The notes beneath the pieces are model-generated. The model was not told where the DNA came from. It did not search any database and worked only from the letters and a program-made list of their open reading frames with translations. Source: Sporosarcina sp. JAI121 (GTDB taxonomy: Bacteria > Bacillota > Bacilli > Bacillales_A > Planococcaceae). From it: a stretch of DNA of 64,000 nucleotides. Within the stretch, counting starts at the first letter, position 1. Each line of letters starts with the position of its first letter. The stretch is taken from the NCBI RefSeq assembly GCF_013408665.1, contig NZ_JACCCL010000001.1, positions 1,689,136-1,753,135 of the forward strand, written 5' to 3'. Positions 16,638-25,249 of this stretch are shown here, one piece after another. The translations under genes were made by a program, and so were the position numbers.

Positions 16638-18023
16638 TTATACCAATGCAGATACTTTTTCGTTATACGTTATTAATTCACCAACAGGGTCTCCTACAAT
16701 GCCATGATCTAAATCGAATACTAAATTCCCACGAACAAAAGTCTTCGTAACTCGACAATTAATGTTTCTACCGATGTATGGGCTATGTTTGTGACGGTAA
16801 TAAAGATCCTCTTTCTTCACTATATAAGATTGGCTCGCGTCAACAAGGATAATATCTGCATCTTTTGATATAGCGATTTCTCCCTTGGTAGGCATATTGA
16901 AACGTCTTGCCGGATTTGTTGCAATCATGCGTACAAAATCAGTCACAGGAACATTTCGTTTTAAAACTGCTTCATCGAACATTAAATCAACGTTATTTTG
17001 ACAGCCTGTAATCCCACCCCAGACTTCAAAAATGTTATTTGTGTCACTTTGTTTCATGTCTGGCGGACACGGCGAGTGATCTGACGTGAGCATATCAATC
17101 TTACCTTCAATTAATTTGCCCCATAATTTCACCTGTTCTTCCTCATTGCGAAGCGGTGGTGAACATTTTGCAACTGGACCGATTTCTTCGAACTGGGCAG
17201 TCGTAATTGTAAAATAGTGAGGACAAGATTCGACGGTTACATCTTGGCCTCCGTTTTGTGCTTCAATAATTTTATCGACAGCTTCTGCTGTACTAATGTG
17301 AACAAAATGTAGCTTACAGCCTGTTTCTTTCGCTAAAAATAGTGCTCGTTTCACCGCTTCGACCTCTGTAAATACCGGGCGTGATGCAACATAGTCCGTA
17401 GCAGTCAAGTTACCTTGTTTAACCGCTTCTTCAGCAAGACGATCCGTAATAACAGCGTTTTCAGCATGAATTGACAGTACATGACCCAGTTTAGCCAACT
17501 TTTTCATACCTGCGTACAGAGTAAAATCATCAACATTTGTGAAATCGTCCGGAATGTCCGACCCACATGTTGACATGAAACATTTAAAAGCAACGACGCC
17601 TTCGTCAGAAAGTTCCTCTAGATTATCGATATTACCGGGAACAAGACCGCCATACAATGCGAAGTCAACATAGTTCTTTCCTTTTGCAGCTTCCAGCTTT
17701 GAGCGTAAAGACTCCCTGTCTACTGTCGCAGGCAATGCATTTAATGGCATATCAACATAACTTGTTGTACCACCTGCAGCCAACGCTTTAGTTCCCGTTA
17801 CAAAACCTTCCCATTCTGTACGTCCAGGTTCACAAATATGAACGTGGGTATCAATCATACCCGGCATTACATATTGCCCTTCGGCATTTATGGTATTGAG
17901 AGCTTCGTCATCTATCTTTTCAGCAATAGCAGAGATTTTACCATTTTTAATTGCGATATCAACATTCCTTACTTCATCCCTAAAAACTACTTTTCCGTCT
18001 TTTATTAGTAAGTCATACTTCAT
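16638..18023 (-). CDS. allB: Allantoinase (copy 2)
   Basis: This 461-aa paralogue of the adjacent enzyme has the same cyclic-amidohydrolase metal site: DTHVHICEPGRTEWEG, the Lys in AFKCFMSTCG, SCPHYFTI, LHFVHIST and LTSDHSPCPPD. AAGGGGG lies seven bases before the ATG. It follows the NCS1 permease gene by 32 bp, so permease and allantoinase are one transcript driven by the promoter with the shared box at 19726-19792. The tight coupling with the permease marks it as the likely primary allantoinase. The presence of a second copy immediately downstream suggests tandem duplication followed by divergence. Confidence 0.92.
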   Translation of the reverse strand: MKYDLLIKDGKVVFRDEVRNVDIAIKNGKISAIAEKIDDEALNTINAEGQYVMPGMIDTHVHICEPGRTEWEGFVTGTKALAAGGTTSYVDMPLNALPATVDRESLRSKLEAAKGKNYVDFALYGGLVPGNIDNLEELSDEGVVAFKCFMSTCGSDIPDDFTNVDDFTLYAGMKKLAKLGHVLSIHAENAVITDRLAEEAVKQGNLTATDYVASRPVFTEVEAVKRALFLAKETGCKLHFVHISTAEAVDKIIEAQNGGQDVTVESCPHYFTITTAQFEEIGPVAKCSPPLRNEEEQVKLWGKLIEGKIDMLTSDHSPCPPDMKQSDTNNIFEVWGGITGCQNNVDLMFDEAVLKRNVPVTDFVRMIATNPARRFNMPTKGEIAISKDADIILVDASQSYIVKKEDLYYRHKHSPYIGRNINCRVTKTFVRGNLVFDLDHGIVGDPVGELITYNEKVSALV

Positions 18024-18055
18024 ATCGTTTCCCCCTTAGATTGGTTGAACAATTC

Positions 18056-19579
18056 TTAACTACGTCTAACTGTTTCCGATAAGCTGACAGTCGTTGCCCT
18101 ATCAAGCGGTTTTGGAGCTACTTTTATTATGTCACCTTGTTCCTCTACACTTCTAGAAGCGAATAATCCCTTAGTTACCAGTGTGAAATATATAATAGAT
18201 GCTAAAATAGAACCGGTGAAAAACGAAACATCATATAAAGATTTAAAGAATGGAACGACCTGGCCAATCAAGCTTATGAAACCTGCACCTAATGTAGCAA
18301 TTATCGCCGGCACATGAATGCCATTCGTATAACTGTATTTTCCGTTTGCTGAGTACAAATCCTTCATATCTAAATCCTTTTTAGCAATGAAAAAGTAATG
18401 AGTGAGCATAACCCCAATTACTGGACTTAATAGACCCCCGATAATGTTTAAGAATGTGAAGATGCTCGTAGCGTTCTCCATCAGCTTCCAGGGCATTATG
18501 ATTATTCCGACGACAGCTGCAAGCAATGCACCTGTTTTGAAACTGAGGTGTTTTGGAAATAGAGCGGACAATTGGTAACCTGCAGGAATAATATTACCCG
18601 TAATATTTACAGCTAGTGTTGTCATGCAAATTGTTAAAACAGATATTCCGATAGCGAAGTCACTATTGAAACGATCAACCACATCAAGTACATTCCAAAT
18701 CGGTGTGCCAAATGCCACTTCTGAACCGACAATGACCGCAATAGCTGCAATTGCAAATAATAAGTAGGTAGTAATAAGACCAGCAATTTGACCAATTGAC
18801 TGATCTTTTTGTGACCGGGCTTCTTTCGTAAAGTCGGAAGCGCTTACAATTGGAGCAGCCCATGTTGCTAATATTGCACTTATGCTGGCAAAGAATATAA
18901 GTGTCGTATTTCCATCTACTCCTTTTGACGAATATTCAAGGATTGGCGTAATTCCTCCAGCCAATTGAATTGCCCAAATGGCCATTCCTCCAAATACTAC
19001 ATATACAAGTGGCGATAATAACTTTGTAAATTTACCAAGTATTCTCATACCGCCAAAAACAAATAGTATATTAAATGTCCAGAATACTAGAAATGAAATT
19101 AACCCTGGCAAGCTTAGACCAAAAAAATCCCAGTTTCCTCCCAGCTGGAGATAGGCCGGCCATAGTTTACCTATCAGGATGGTGAAAGCAGGACTACCTG
19201 CATAAGTTTGAAATCCAAACCACATAATAGCAGCGATACAACCTCTAATAATTCCCGGAAGCATTGCCCCTCTTATACCGTAAGAGGTTCTTAATAGCAT
19301 CGCAAAAGGAATTCCATATTTAGCTCCCGCATGACCACTTAACACCATTACTAAAGCTAGAATGATGGCCGCAATCATGATGGACCAGAATACTTGACCA
19401 ATTGATAGACCAAGGGCGAAAAAACCGCCGATCGTGACATAAGCTGGAACGTTATGTATATTCCCCATCCAGATAGAAAAGTAGTTTTCCATTTTCCAGT
19501 TTCTTTCGTCGGGTTTTGTCGGCAATAGTTCTTTATTAAATTCTAAATCTAGTTTCATTGGAGCTTTAGGTTGCTTCAA
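18056..19579 (-). CDS. pucI: NCS1-family allantoin permease (PucI-like)
   Basis: This 507-aa protein has about 12 transmembrane helices and NCS1 family features: RNWKMENYFSIWMGNIHNVP before helix 1, SYGIRGAMLPGIIRG before helix 3 and a long helix-6/8 core containing SASDFTKEARSQKDQ. PucI-type proteins import allantoin by cation symport. The start is a TTG with GGGAGAAGGG five bases upstream. It is the first gene of a permease-allB-allB transcript behind a promoter with the shared puc/all box about 150 bp upstream. Hydantoin transport (Mhp1-like) is a reasonable alternative given the nearby hyuAB genes. Confidence 0.88.
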   Translation of the reverse strand: MKQPKAPMKLDLEFNKELLPTKPDERNWKMENYFSIWMGNIHNVPAYVTIGGFFALGLSIGQVFWSIMIAAIILALVMVLSGHAGAKYGIPFAMLLRTSYGIRGAMLPGIIRGCIAAIMWFGFQTYAGSPAFTILIGKLWPAYLQLGGNWDFFGLSLPGLISFLVFWTFNILFVFGGMRILGKFTKLLSPLVYVVFGGMAIWAIQLAGGITPILEYSSKGVDGNTTLIFFASISAILATWAAPIVSASDFTKEARSQKDQSIGQIAGLITTYLLFAIAAIAVIVGSEVAFGTPIWNVLDVVDRFNSDFAIGISVLTICMTTLAVNITGNIIPAGYQLSALFPKHLSFKTGALLAAVVGIIIMPWKLMENATSIFTFLNIIGGLLSPVIGVMLTHYFFIAKKDLDMKDLYSANGKYSYTNGIHVPAIIATLGAGFISLIGQVVPFFKSLYDVSFFTGSILASIIYFTLVTKGLFASRSVEEQGDIIKVAPKPLDRATTVSLSETVRRS

Positions 19580-19725
19580 AGTGACCCTTCTCCCTTAAAT
19601 AGTTTCTTTGTACTAACCATATCTACCAAGAAAAAAACGGAATCAGGCAAACGATTTCATGTTAAATTCAAATGCATCAATCATTCGCTTTTCCCATTCT
19701 GACTATTCGCCAAAATCTTATAACC

Positions 19726-19792
19726 ATTATAAGCGTTATCTTCACAGATATCATTGTCCACTATAAACAATTTCAATGGATGTATTTTGTGC
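19726..19792 (-). promoter_or_regulatory. Promoter with shared puc/all box, upstream of the pucI-like gene
   Basis: On the minus strand GCACAAAA is followed after 22 bp by AGTG, in the core TTGTTTATAGTGGACA. The core overlaps the start of the ATGATA -35 (19754-19749), then come 17 bp and a perfect TATAAT -10 (19731-19726). This is one of five promoters with identical arrangement, strongly suggesting a common activator. Confidence 0.75.
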
Positions 19793-19875
19793 GATGTAAT
19801 CCGAATAATTTAAACTTTCACCTAGATAAAACAATTCTAACACAGTTATGTATACGGCATTGATCGTTTATGAAC

Positions 19876-19924
19876 AAAAAAACTGACTCTTCAAAGTCAA
19901 TGTATTAATGACTTTCGAGTCAGC
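19876..19924 (-). terminator. Terminator of the second NCS1 permease gene
   Basis: On the minus strand CTGACTCGAAAGTCA pairs with TGACTTTGAAGAGTCAG, followed by TTTTTTT. It lies about 100 bp downstream of the permease stop at 20021. Confidence 0.8.
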
Positions 19925-20020
19925 CTTTTCATCTTTTCTTGTTTAAACAAAGTTAAGCTGATATAAAAAATATTCACTGTTTTTTATTTCAACTTACAGA
20001 TTTGGTCGCATCAACAGGTT

Positions 20021-21433
20021 TCAGTCCTTCTCAAAAATCGTACCCTTTTTGAACTTTGAATCTTTAAATGTGAATTTCATTAGGAGAATATACGCAATAC
20101 CTGCCACTATTACGCCAATAATCCATGCCAGTTCCACTTTCATAAAGGCGGCACCGGCACCGATAACCAATGCAATCATTGCGCATGGATTATATCCGGC
20201 AAAAGGACCATCTTCTTCGTACAAATCTTCCACATTCACTTTTTGCTTTCTCAATATATAATATTCAATTAATAAAATAGAAACAATCGGACCCAAAAAT
20301 GCGGAATAGATGAGGATGAACATACCAAGGCCCTTTGCCGAGGAATCTTGGACAAGTACCCAAGGAAAAGAGCATAAAGCAAGCAATCCGGTTACAATAA
20401 CTGCAGCTTTATATTTCATTTTTGTAAGCAATGTAATGACATAAGTAGGCGGAATAATGTTGGCAACCATATTTACTGCAATTACACCAATAACAATAAA
20501 GGCGGATACAAAGATTGTAATATACGGGTTATCCACCACAATTGCAAATGCTTTAACAGGATTGGAAATCCCGGTTGCGGAGGCAAGCATTGCCCCGATT
20601 GTAAGTGTCAGTCCATACGCTATTAAAATGGGTGAAAAATATAAAAAACCTCTTTTTGCGTCACTGATACCCGACTTGAGTTCTCTTGAATAATCTCCAG
20701 CACTTAAAAAGATTGCCGCATAATTCCCTAGGAACATCATAATAAATGCAAAGAACGGCAAGCCCCATGAGCCTTTTGCATGAACCCATTTCTCTGTAAT
20801 AACAGTGCTATGAGCTGTTAGAAGAACGCTAAATACATAGATTAGAGCTAGCATAATAACAATAGACGCGAGTGATTCCACCCATTTAATGGCATGGAAT
20901 CCATAAAGTGAAAGTACAATTTGTACCAACTGAAGCACTACAAAGCAAACGAAGATATTATCAAAGGCGCCTCCCGAAACAATCTTCACAATTTCATTTA
21001 ATGCAGTACCGCCAATCCAGCTTTGAAAACCATACCAAACGATGGCGGGAACACCGCGTAATAGTGACGATATGATGGAACCCTTCACACCGAAGGACAT
21101 TCTCAGCTGTACAACGTAAGGTATCCCGGTTTTGTAACCGAGCCTGTCATTTAGAGCAAAGAAAGTTGAAATGATACCAATAGCTAGGATAGCTGCGGCA
21201 AATGTCTGAAAGATGTTTAGCGTTGCGACTCCCGCTACAACCAGACTAGCTCCAAGCGTCATATTACCTAAATTAACGCCGTCACCAATCCACATAAACA
21301 GATAGGGTATCGGACCTACCGATCTATCCGCATCGGTTCTGGGTTTTAGTGATTCATCCACACCCGTAGTTCGTTGTATCTGTGGCTCCGTTGTAACGTT
21401 ACTTTCTATTTTTACCGTCATTGTCCATCCCAC
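20021..21433 (-). CDS. NCS1-family permease (second copy; allantoin/purine/cytosine type)
   Basis: This 470-aa NCS1 transporter is only distantly similar to the PucI-like protein next to it and closer in pattern to the shorter cytosine/purine/allantoin group. Features are a 45-residue N-terminal tail, WIGDGVNLGNMTLGASLV at helix 1, RMSFGVKGSIISSLLRGVPA before helix 3 and SAGDYSRELKSG in the cytoplasmic loop. AAAGGAG lies just upstream of two possible ATGs (21433 and 21421) and the choice is open. It is monocistronic with its own terminator and a promoter carrying the shared puc/all box. It probably imports a second substrate of the pathway such as a ureide or purine base; the exact one is unknown. 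Confidence 0.85.
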   Translation of the reverse strand: MGWTMTVKIESNVTTEPQIQRTTGVDESLKPRTDADRSVGPIPYLFMWIGDGVNLGNMTLGASLVVAGVATLNIFQTFAAAILAIGIISTFFALNDRLGYKTGIPYVVQLRMSFGVKGSIISSLLRGVPAIVWYGFQSWIGGTALNEIVKIVSGGAFDNIFVCFVVLQLVQIVLSLYGFHAIKWVESLASIVIMLALIYVFSVLLTAHSTVITEKWVHAKGSWGLPFFAFIMMFLGNYAAIFLSAGDYSRELKSGISDAKRGFLYFSPILIAYGLTLTIGAMLASATGISNPVKAFAIVVDNPYITIFVSAFIVIGVIAVNMVANIIPPTYVITLLTKMKYKAAVIVTGLLALCSFPWVLVQDSSAKGLGMFILIYSAFLGPIVSILLIEYYILRKQKVNVEDLYEEDGPFAGYNPCAMIALVIGAGAAFMKVELAWIIGVIVAGIAYILLMKFTFKDSKFKKGTIFEKD

Positions 21434-21692
21434 TCCTTTTTTTCACGTATGCCATCTTACTGATTATGCAGCCGTTGACAAGTTTAGGCTTTTATTTTTG
21501 TGAACTGGAATTGAAACATTTTCCTCTCAGAGTAAAATCTTCACTGATTTCGGACGCTCAACAATTGGAAGCTTTTGTTTGTTTCAAAGAATTCCCCCCA
21601 AATCATACAGCATTGTTATTTCCATCATTTAGATCTAATAGAAAACTTTACACTCTACTTATTTACAATTTTCTGAATAATGGTGTATAACG

Positions 21693-21759
21693 ATTGTAAG
21701 CGTTAACAATACAGAAATCATTATTCACTTTAAACAACAGCTAGAATTTATTTTTGTGC
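21693..21759 (-). promoter_or_regulatory. Promoter with shared puc/all box, upstream of the second NCS1 gene
   Basis: On the minus strand GCACAAAA is followed after 22 bp by AGTG, in the core TTGTTTAAAGTGAATA. Then come an ATGATT -35 (21721-21716), 17 bp and a TACAAT -10 (21698-21693). The predicted start gives a leader of about 250 nt before the permease gene. Confidence 0.72.
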
Positions 21760-21795
21760 AGATCGGCCTAAATAGAGCGCCTTAAAAGTTAAATT

Positions 21796-21824
21796 AAAAA
21801 AAGCCTGAATTTTAAGCAGGCTCA
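21796..21824 (-). terminator. Terminator of the MFS transporter gene
   Basis: AGCCTG pairs with CAGGCT around a 9-nt loop on the minus strand and is followed by TTTTTTTA, about 70 bp after the stop at 21894. Confidence 0.8.
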
Positions 21825-21893
21825 AGAATTTCAAATTACTTTATAAATAACTTCAAACTATTTTTAGTAGTCTATTTGGACATTCGCCTTCAC

Positions 21894-23204
21894 TTAAGGA
21901 GCAACCGCCTTCTCTGGGTTTCCAAGACGTACATGTTCTGAATGTTCTTTCGGTTTTTCGTTGATGGTCAACGCAATAACGGCCGCTACTACAAGTGCCA
22001 CAATCATCATGATGAAAGACGTATCAAATGAGCCACTCGTTTGAATCATATAACCCATCAAGAAAGGGGAAATGAAACCCGCAATAGATCCAAAACAGTT
22101 AACCGTGGCTGAGCCGGAAGCCATGATTTTTGCTGGAAGACTAACAACAACCAACCCCCAGAAAGCACCTTGGGCTAGGAACATAAAGAATGCCGCAAAA
22201 CATTGGAATATGATAACCATTGTTAAAGAGGAAGTCTGAAACATAAAGAATAACGCTACGCCACCAGCGAGTGAACTTGGTATGAATACCCACTTTCTAT
22301 TCCCTTTTACTTTATCCGACAAATATCCTCCAAGAACTATTGCGATTGTACCTACTAAATAGGGCAATGCACTATAGATTCCTGTACTCATCAGCGATAG
22401 ACCTTTTTCTTTAATCAAATAAGAAGGAAGCCATGATGTAAAGCCCCAAAAGGTAATATCAAAGAAGAACCAAATAAGCGCCATTTGCCACAAGATTGGT
22501 TTTTTTAATAATTCCTTGAAAGATTCATCAGATTTCTTCTTTTCAGAAAGGTTCCCCTCCGCATCTTCATCTAATTCCGCAAGTTCCTCTTTAGTGATTT
22601 TAGGATGATCTTTCGGGTTATCTTTAAACTTTAACCAAATATAAACCCCTATTGCCAGTCCTGGTAATCCCATGACGATAAAGACTACACGCCATCCATA
22701 TAACCCGATGATTGCGGCCGCTACAACTGCGGCTATTGCCGGTCCAAGCGTATTTACTGTTGACTGGATTCCCGTTGCGGTACCGCGTTGCTTACTAGGA
22801 AAGTAGGTAGCGATTGCTTTGTATGATCCCCCGGGTAAAGCGGCTTCACCCAACCCGAAGACAAAACGAAGCAATAACAGAAGCGGATAAGAGAATATAA
22901 AACCCGTTAATGTTGTAAATATGGACCACCAAATAATAGCTATACTTACGACACGACGAAAACCGAATTTATCTGATAACATTCCACCTGGAATTTGAAA
23001 CAATGCATAGCCGGCAAAAAATATACTTAATAGTAATCCTTGGGCCGTTGCATTTAAGTTAAGATCATCTCCAATGAACGGAAGAGCAATGGTGATAACC
23101 ATACGATCTAGAAAAGAAAATAACCAGCATAACCACAATACGAATAAAACCGAATAACGAACTTTCCATTTTTTCTTAGGCAACGCTTTCGAATGTTCAT
23201 TCAT
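21894..23204 (-). CDS. MFS transporter, anion:cation symporter-like
   Basis: This 436-aa protein has 12 predicted membrane helices. The first helix region SFLDRMVITIALPFIGDDL and the following GYALFQIPGGMLSDKFGFRR are typical of the ACS subfamily of sugar-acid and organic-anion transporters, and a charged central loop (about residues 190-225) separates the two halves. GGGGGG precedes the ATG by seven bases. It has its own terminator and a promoter with the shared puc/all box. Likely cargo is a carboxylated ureide such as allantoate, ureidoglycolate or oxalurate, inferred from family and co-regulation; direction of transport is unknown. Confidence 0.83.
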   Translation of the reverse strand: MNEHSKALPKKKWKVRYSVLFVLWLCWLFSFLDRMVITIALPFIGDDLNLNATAQGLLLSIFFAGYALFQIPGGMLSDKFGFRRVVSIAIIWWSIFTTLTGFIFSYPLLLLLRFVFGLGEAALPGGSYKAIATYFPSKQRGTATGIQSTVNTLGPAIAAVVAAAIIGLYGWRVVFIVMGLPGLAIGVYIWLKFKDNPKDHPKITKEELAELDEDAEGNLSEKKKSDESFKELLKKPILWQMALIWFFFDITFWGFTSWLPSYLIKEKGLSLMSTGIYSALPYLVGTIAIVLGGYLSDKVKGNRKWVFIPSSLAGGVALFFMFQTSSLTMVIIFQCFAAFFMFLAQGAFWGLVVVSLPAKIMASGSATVNCFGSIAGFISPFLMGYMIQTSGSFDTSFIMMIVALVVAAVIALTINEKPKEHSEHVRLGNPEKAVAP

Positions 23205-23427
23205 TTAAGTACCCCCCCTGAATTCTCCACTTAAATAGTATGGAAAAATCGTCCTCACAGTAAGTTCGATTCTATACGCTACACTATTATTGATTCCTAT
23301 GATTCCCCCTCCTACCGCAAATCTTTTCCAATTGAATCTATACTGATAACAACTAGAATGGATAACGGCCTCCATGGCTGCTCATTACCAAATTCAATTT
23401 AAAATATTCTGTCTTTAATTATTCTTG

Positions 23428-23494
23428 ATTGTAAACCCTACTATCTTTAAAATCACTATCCACTATAACCAGAATTTCGAATTCGTTTTTGTAC
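23428..23494 (-). promoter_or_regulatory. Promoter with shared puc/all box, upstream of the MFS gene
   Basis: On the minus strand GTACAAAA is followed after 22 bp by AGTG, in the core CTGGTTATAGTGGATA. Then come a GTGATT -35 (23456-23451), 17 bp and a TACAAT -10 (23433-23428). The TGGTTA core of this copy is closest to the PucR box I recall for Bacillus subtilis (WWWCNTTGGTTAA). Confidence 0.72.
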
Positions 23495-23561
23495 AAAGTA
23501 GCTTAAATGAGTAAAACCTTTTTGCTAGTAAGGAAAAAAATTTGACATAGAGCAATATGAA

Positions 23562-23612
23562 ACAAAAAGCTGACTCTTTAAAATCATTTTTCAATGATTT
23601 TTTGAGTCAGCC
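23562..23612 (-). terminator. Terminator of pucG
   Basis: On the minus strand GCTGACTC pairs with GAGTCAGC, with an inner AAATCATT/AATGATTT stem, followed by TTTTTG. It lies about 50 bp downstream of the pucG stop. Confidence 0.8.
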
Positions 23613-23663
23613 AATTGGTTTCCTTAATTTTTTAAAATTCACGACGTTTATTGTTTGTTAACA

Positions 23664-24896
23664 CTATTTCCCTGAAAGAACCGCTGTTTTTCCTTCGTAT
23701 ACATCTAGTGCAGCTTGAAGTGCTTCACCGGAATTGACTTTACCGCCGTGGCGATGAACGGATGCCTCCAAGACAGCTAAAACTTTCAAAATGTTTTCTT
23801 TTCGGCAGCTGAAGCCCATTGAGCCAATACGCCATATCTTTCCTGCAAGTGATCCGAATGTGCTGGCTATTTCCACCCCAAACTCTTTAGCCATTGTAGA
23901 ACGGACTGCATCGCCGTTTACCCCTTCGGGAATATTCACGCAAGTTACAATCGGCATTTTATAGCGTGAATCACCAAACAGAGTAAGCCCCATTGCCTCA
24001 AGACCTGCTAACAATGCCTTTTCATGAAACTTATGTCTTTCAATCCGTTCTTGCAAGCCTTCTTCGTGAATGATACGCAGACCTTCCCTAAGTGCGTAAA
24101 GCATTGATGTTGCTTCTGTATGGTGATTTAGTCGTTTTGGACTCCAGTATTCTTGAATTTGGCTCAAGTCGAAATAGTTACTTTGAATTCTTCTTGAGTT
24201 TTTAGATGTACTATCTAGACCTTGCTCTATTTTTCTACGTTCAAGAATAATTTTTTCAACTCTTTCGTTATAAGTAATTGGAGCCATACCAGTTGGTACA
24301 CCTAAACACTTTTGTGTCCCGCTTATAACCGCGTCAACAAACCACTCATCTGTTTTAAAATCTGTTCCCCCCAACGTCGCGACAGCATCAACCACAAATA
24401 AAACATCATTGTCCCGACAGAACTTACCGATTTTATCCAACGGTTGCATAATACCTGTTGAAGTCTCACCGTGTACAAGTGCTACAACTTTCGGCTTAAC
24501 TCTTTTAATTTCTGCTATGATTTCATCTTGATCAAAAGCCGTACCCCATTCGCATTCCATTGTAGTTAAGTCCGCCCCCGAACGGTAAGCGACTTCCGCT
24601 ACTAAATGGCCAAACCTCCCGAATATAGGTACAAGAACTTTATCATCATTCTCAATAATGGAGTTTAGTACTGCCTCAAGCCCTGAACGAGAGGTGCCGT
24701 CAATAGGATATGCCCAATGGTTTTTCGTTTGAAATGTCATCCTTAAAAGTTCCATTGTTTCGTCCATTATCTCAAGAAATTCGGGATCAAATTGCCCGAT
24801 TATCGGAATTGTCATTGCGCGAAGCACCCGTGGTTCCGCCTCGACCGGTCCTGGTGTCATTAACGTCCGTAATGAAGGATTTAATTCTTTGAACAT
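23664..24896 (-). CDS. pucG: (S)-ureidoglycine--glyoxylate aminotransferase
   Basis: This 410-aa class V PLP aminotransferase is close to Bacillus subtilis PucG, which transfers the amino group of ureidoglycine to glyoxylate to give oxalurate and glycine. Recognisable elements are the N-terminal LMTPGPVEAEPRVLRAM, FGRFGHLVAEVA, VHGETSTGIMQP, the Asp in VVDAVATLGG that contacts PLP, and the Schiff-base Lys in SGTQKCLGVPTGMAP. The start has AAGGGAG seven bases upstream. It is monocistronic, divergent from the PucR gene and behind a shared-box promoter. A serine- or alanine-glyoxylate aminotransferase is the closest alternative, but the cluster supports PucG. It competes with AllE for ureidoglycine. 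Confidence 0.92.
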   Translation of the reverse strand: MFKELNPSLRTLMTPGPVEAEPRVLRAMTIPIIGQFDPEFLEIMDETMELLRMTFQTKNHWAYPIDGTSRSGLEAVLNSIIENDDKVLVPIFGRFGHLVAEVAYRSGADLTTMECEWGTAFDQDEIIAEIKRVKPKVVALVHGETSTGIMQPLDKIGKFCRDNDVLFVVDAVATLGGTDFKTDEWFVDAVISGTQKCLGVPTGMAPITYNERVEKIILERRKIEQGLDSTSKNSRRIQSNYFDLSQIQEYWSPKRLNHHTEATSMLYALREGLRIIHEEGLQERIERHKFHEKALLAGLEAMGLTLFGDSRYKMPIVTCVNIPEGVNGDAVRSTMAKEFGVEIASTFGSLAGKIWRIGSMGFSCRKENILKVLAVLEASVHRHGGKVNSGEALQAALDVYEGKTAVLSGK

Positions 24897-25000
24897 ATTA
24901 TTACTCCCTTTCTTTCATAATTTATTGAACCCTTTAGTCCATTCCTATCCTATCAATTCCTTTTTAAGATTGATTTTGAGGAATATTCTATGTACAGTTG

Positions 25001-25066
25001 ATTGTAAGAGTATTTATAGAAAATGTCATTATTCACTTTAAACAATTTCATAATTACATTTTGTAC
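25001..25066 (-). promoter_or_regulatory. Promoter with shared puc/all box, upstream of pucG
   Basis: On the minus strand GTACAAAA is followed after 21 bp by AGTG, in the core TTGTTTAAAGTGAATA. Then come an ATGACA -35 (25029-25024), 17 bp and a TACAAT -10 (25006-25001). It lies in the divergent region between pucG and the PucR-family gene, so the same site could also influence the regulator gene. Confidence 0.75.
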
Positions 25067-25249
25067 ATAAGAAACATTCTCTGAGACCCGTCCTGAACTT
25101 AATCTATATTGTTTGGAATAAAGAATTCCATTGAATCTACAACGGTGCCCGGGGATACCTCCCGCTGCCTTTGCTCAGTTTTTATTGGTATTCATTTGTT
25201 CAACATATATAGAGGATTTGTCCGGAAATAGATGAAATTGAGGTGCGTT

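Noticed and set aside
25080..25231. GC-rich patch GCCCGGGGATACC upstream of the PucR-family gene as a T-box or other RNA element
   Set aside because: It lacks the T-box core sequence and any clear paired structure; probably part of the untranslated region only.
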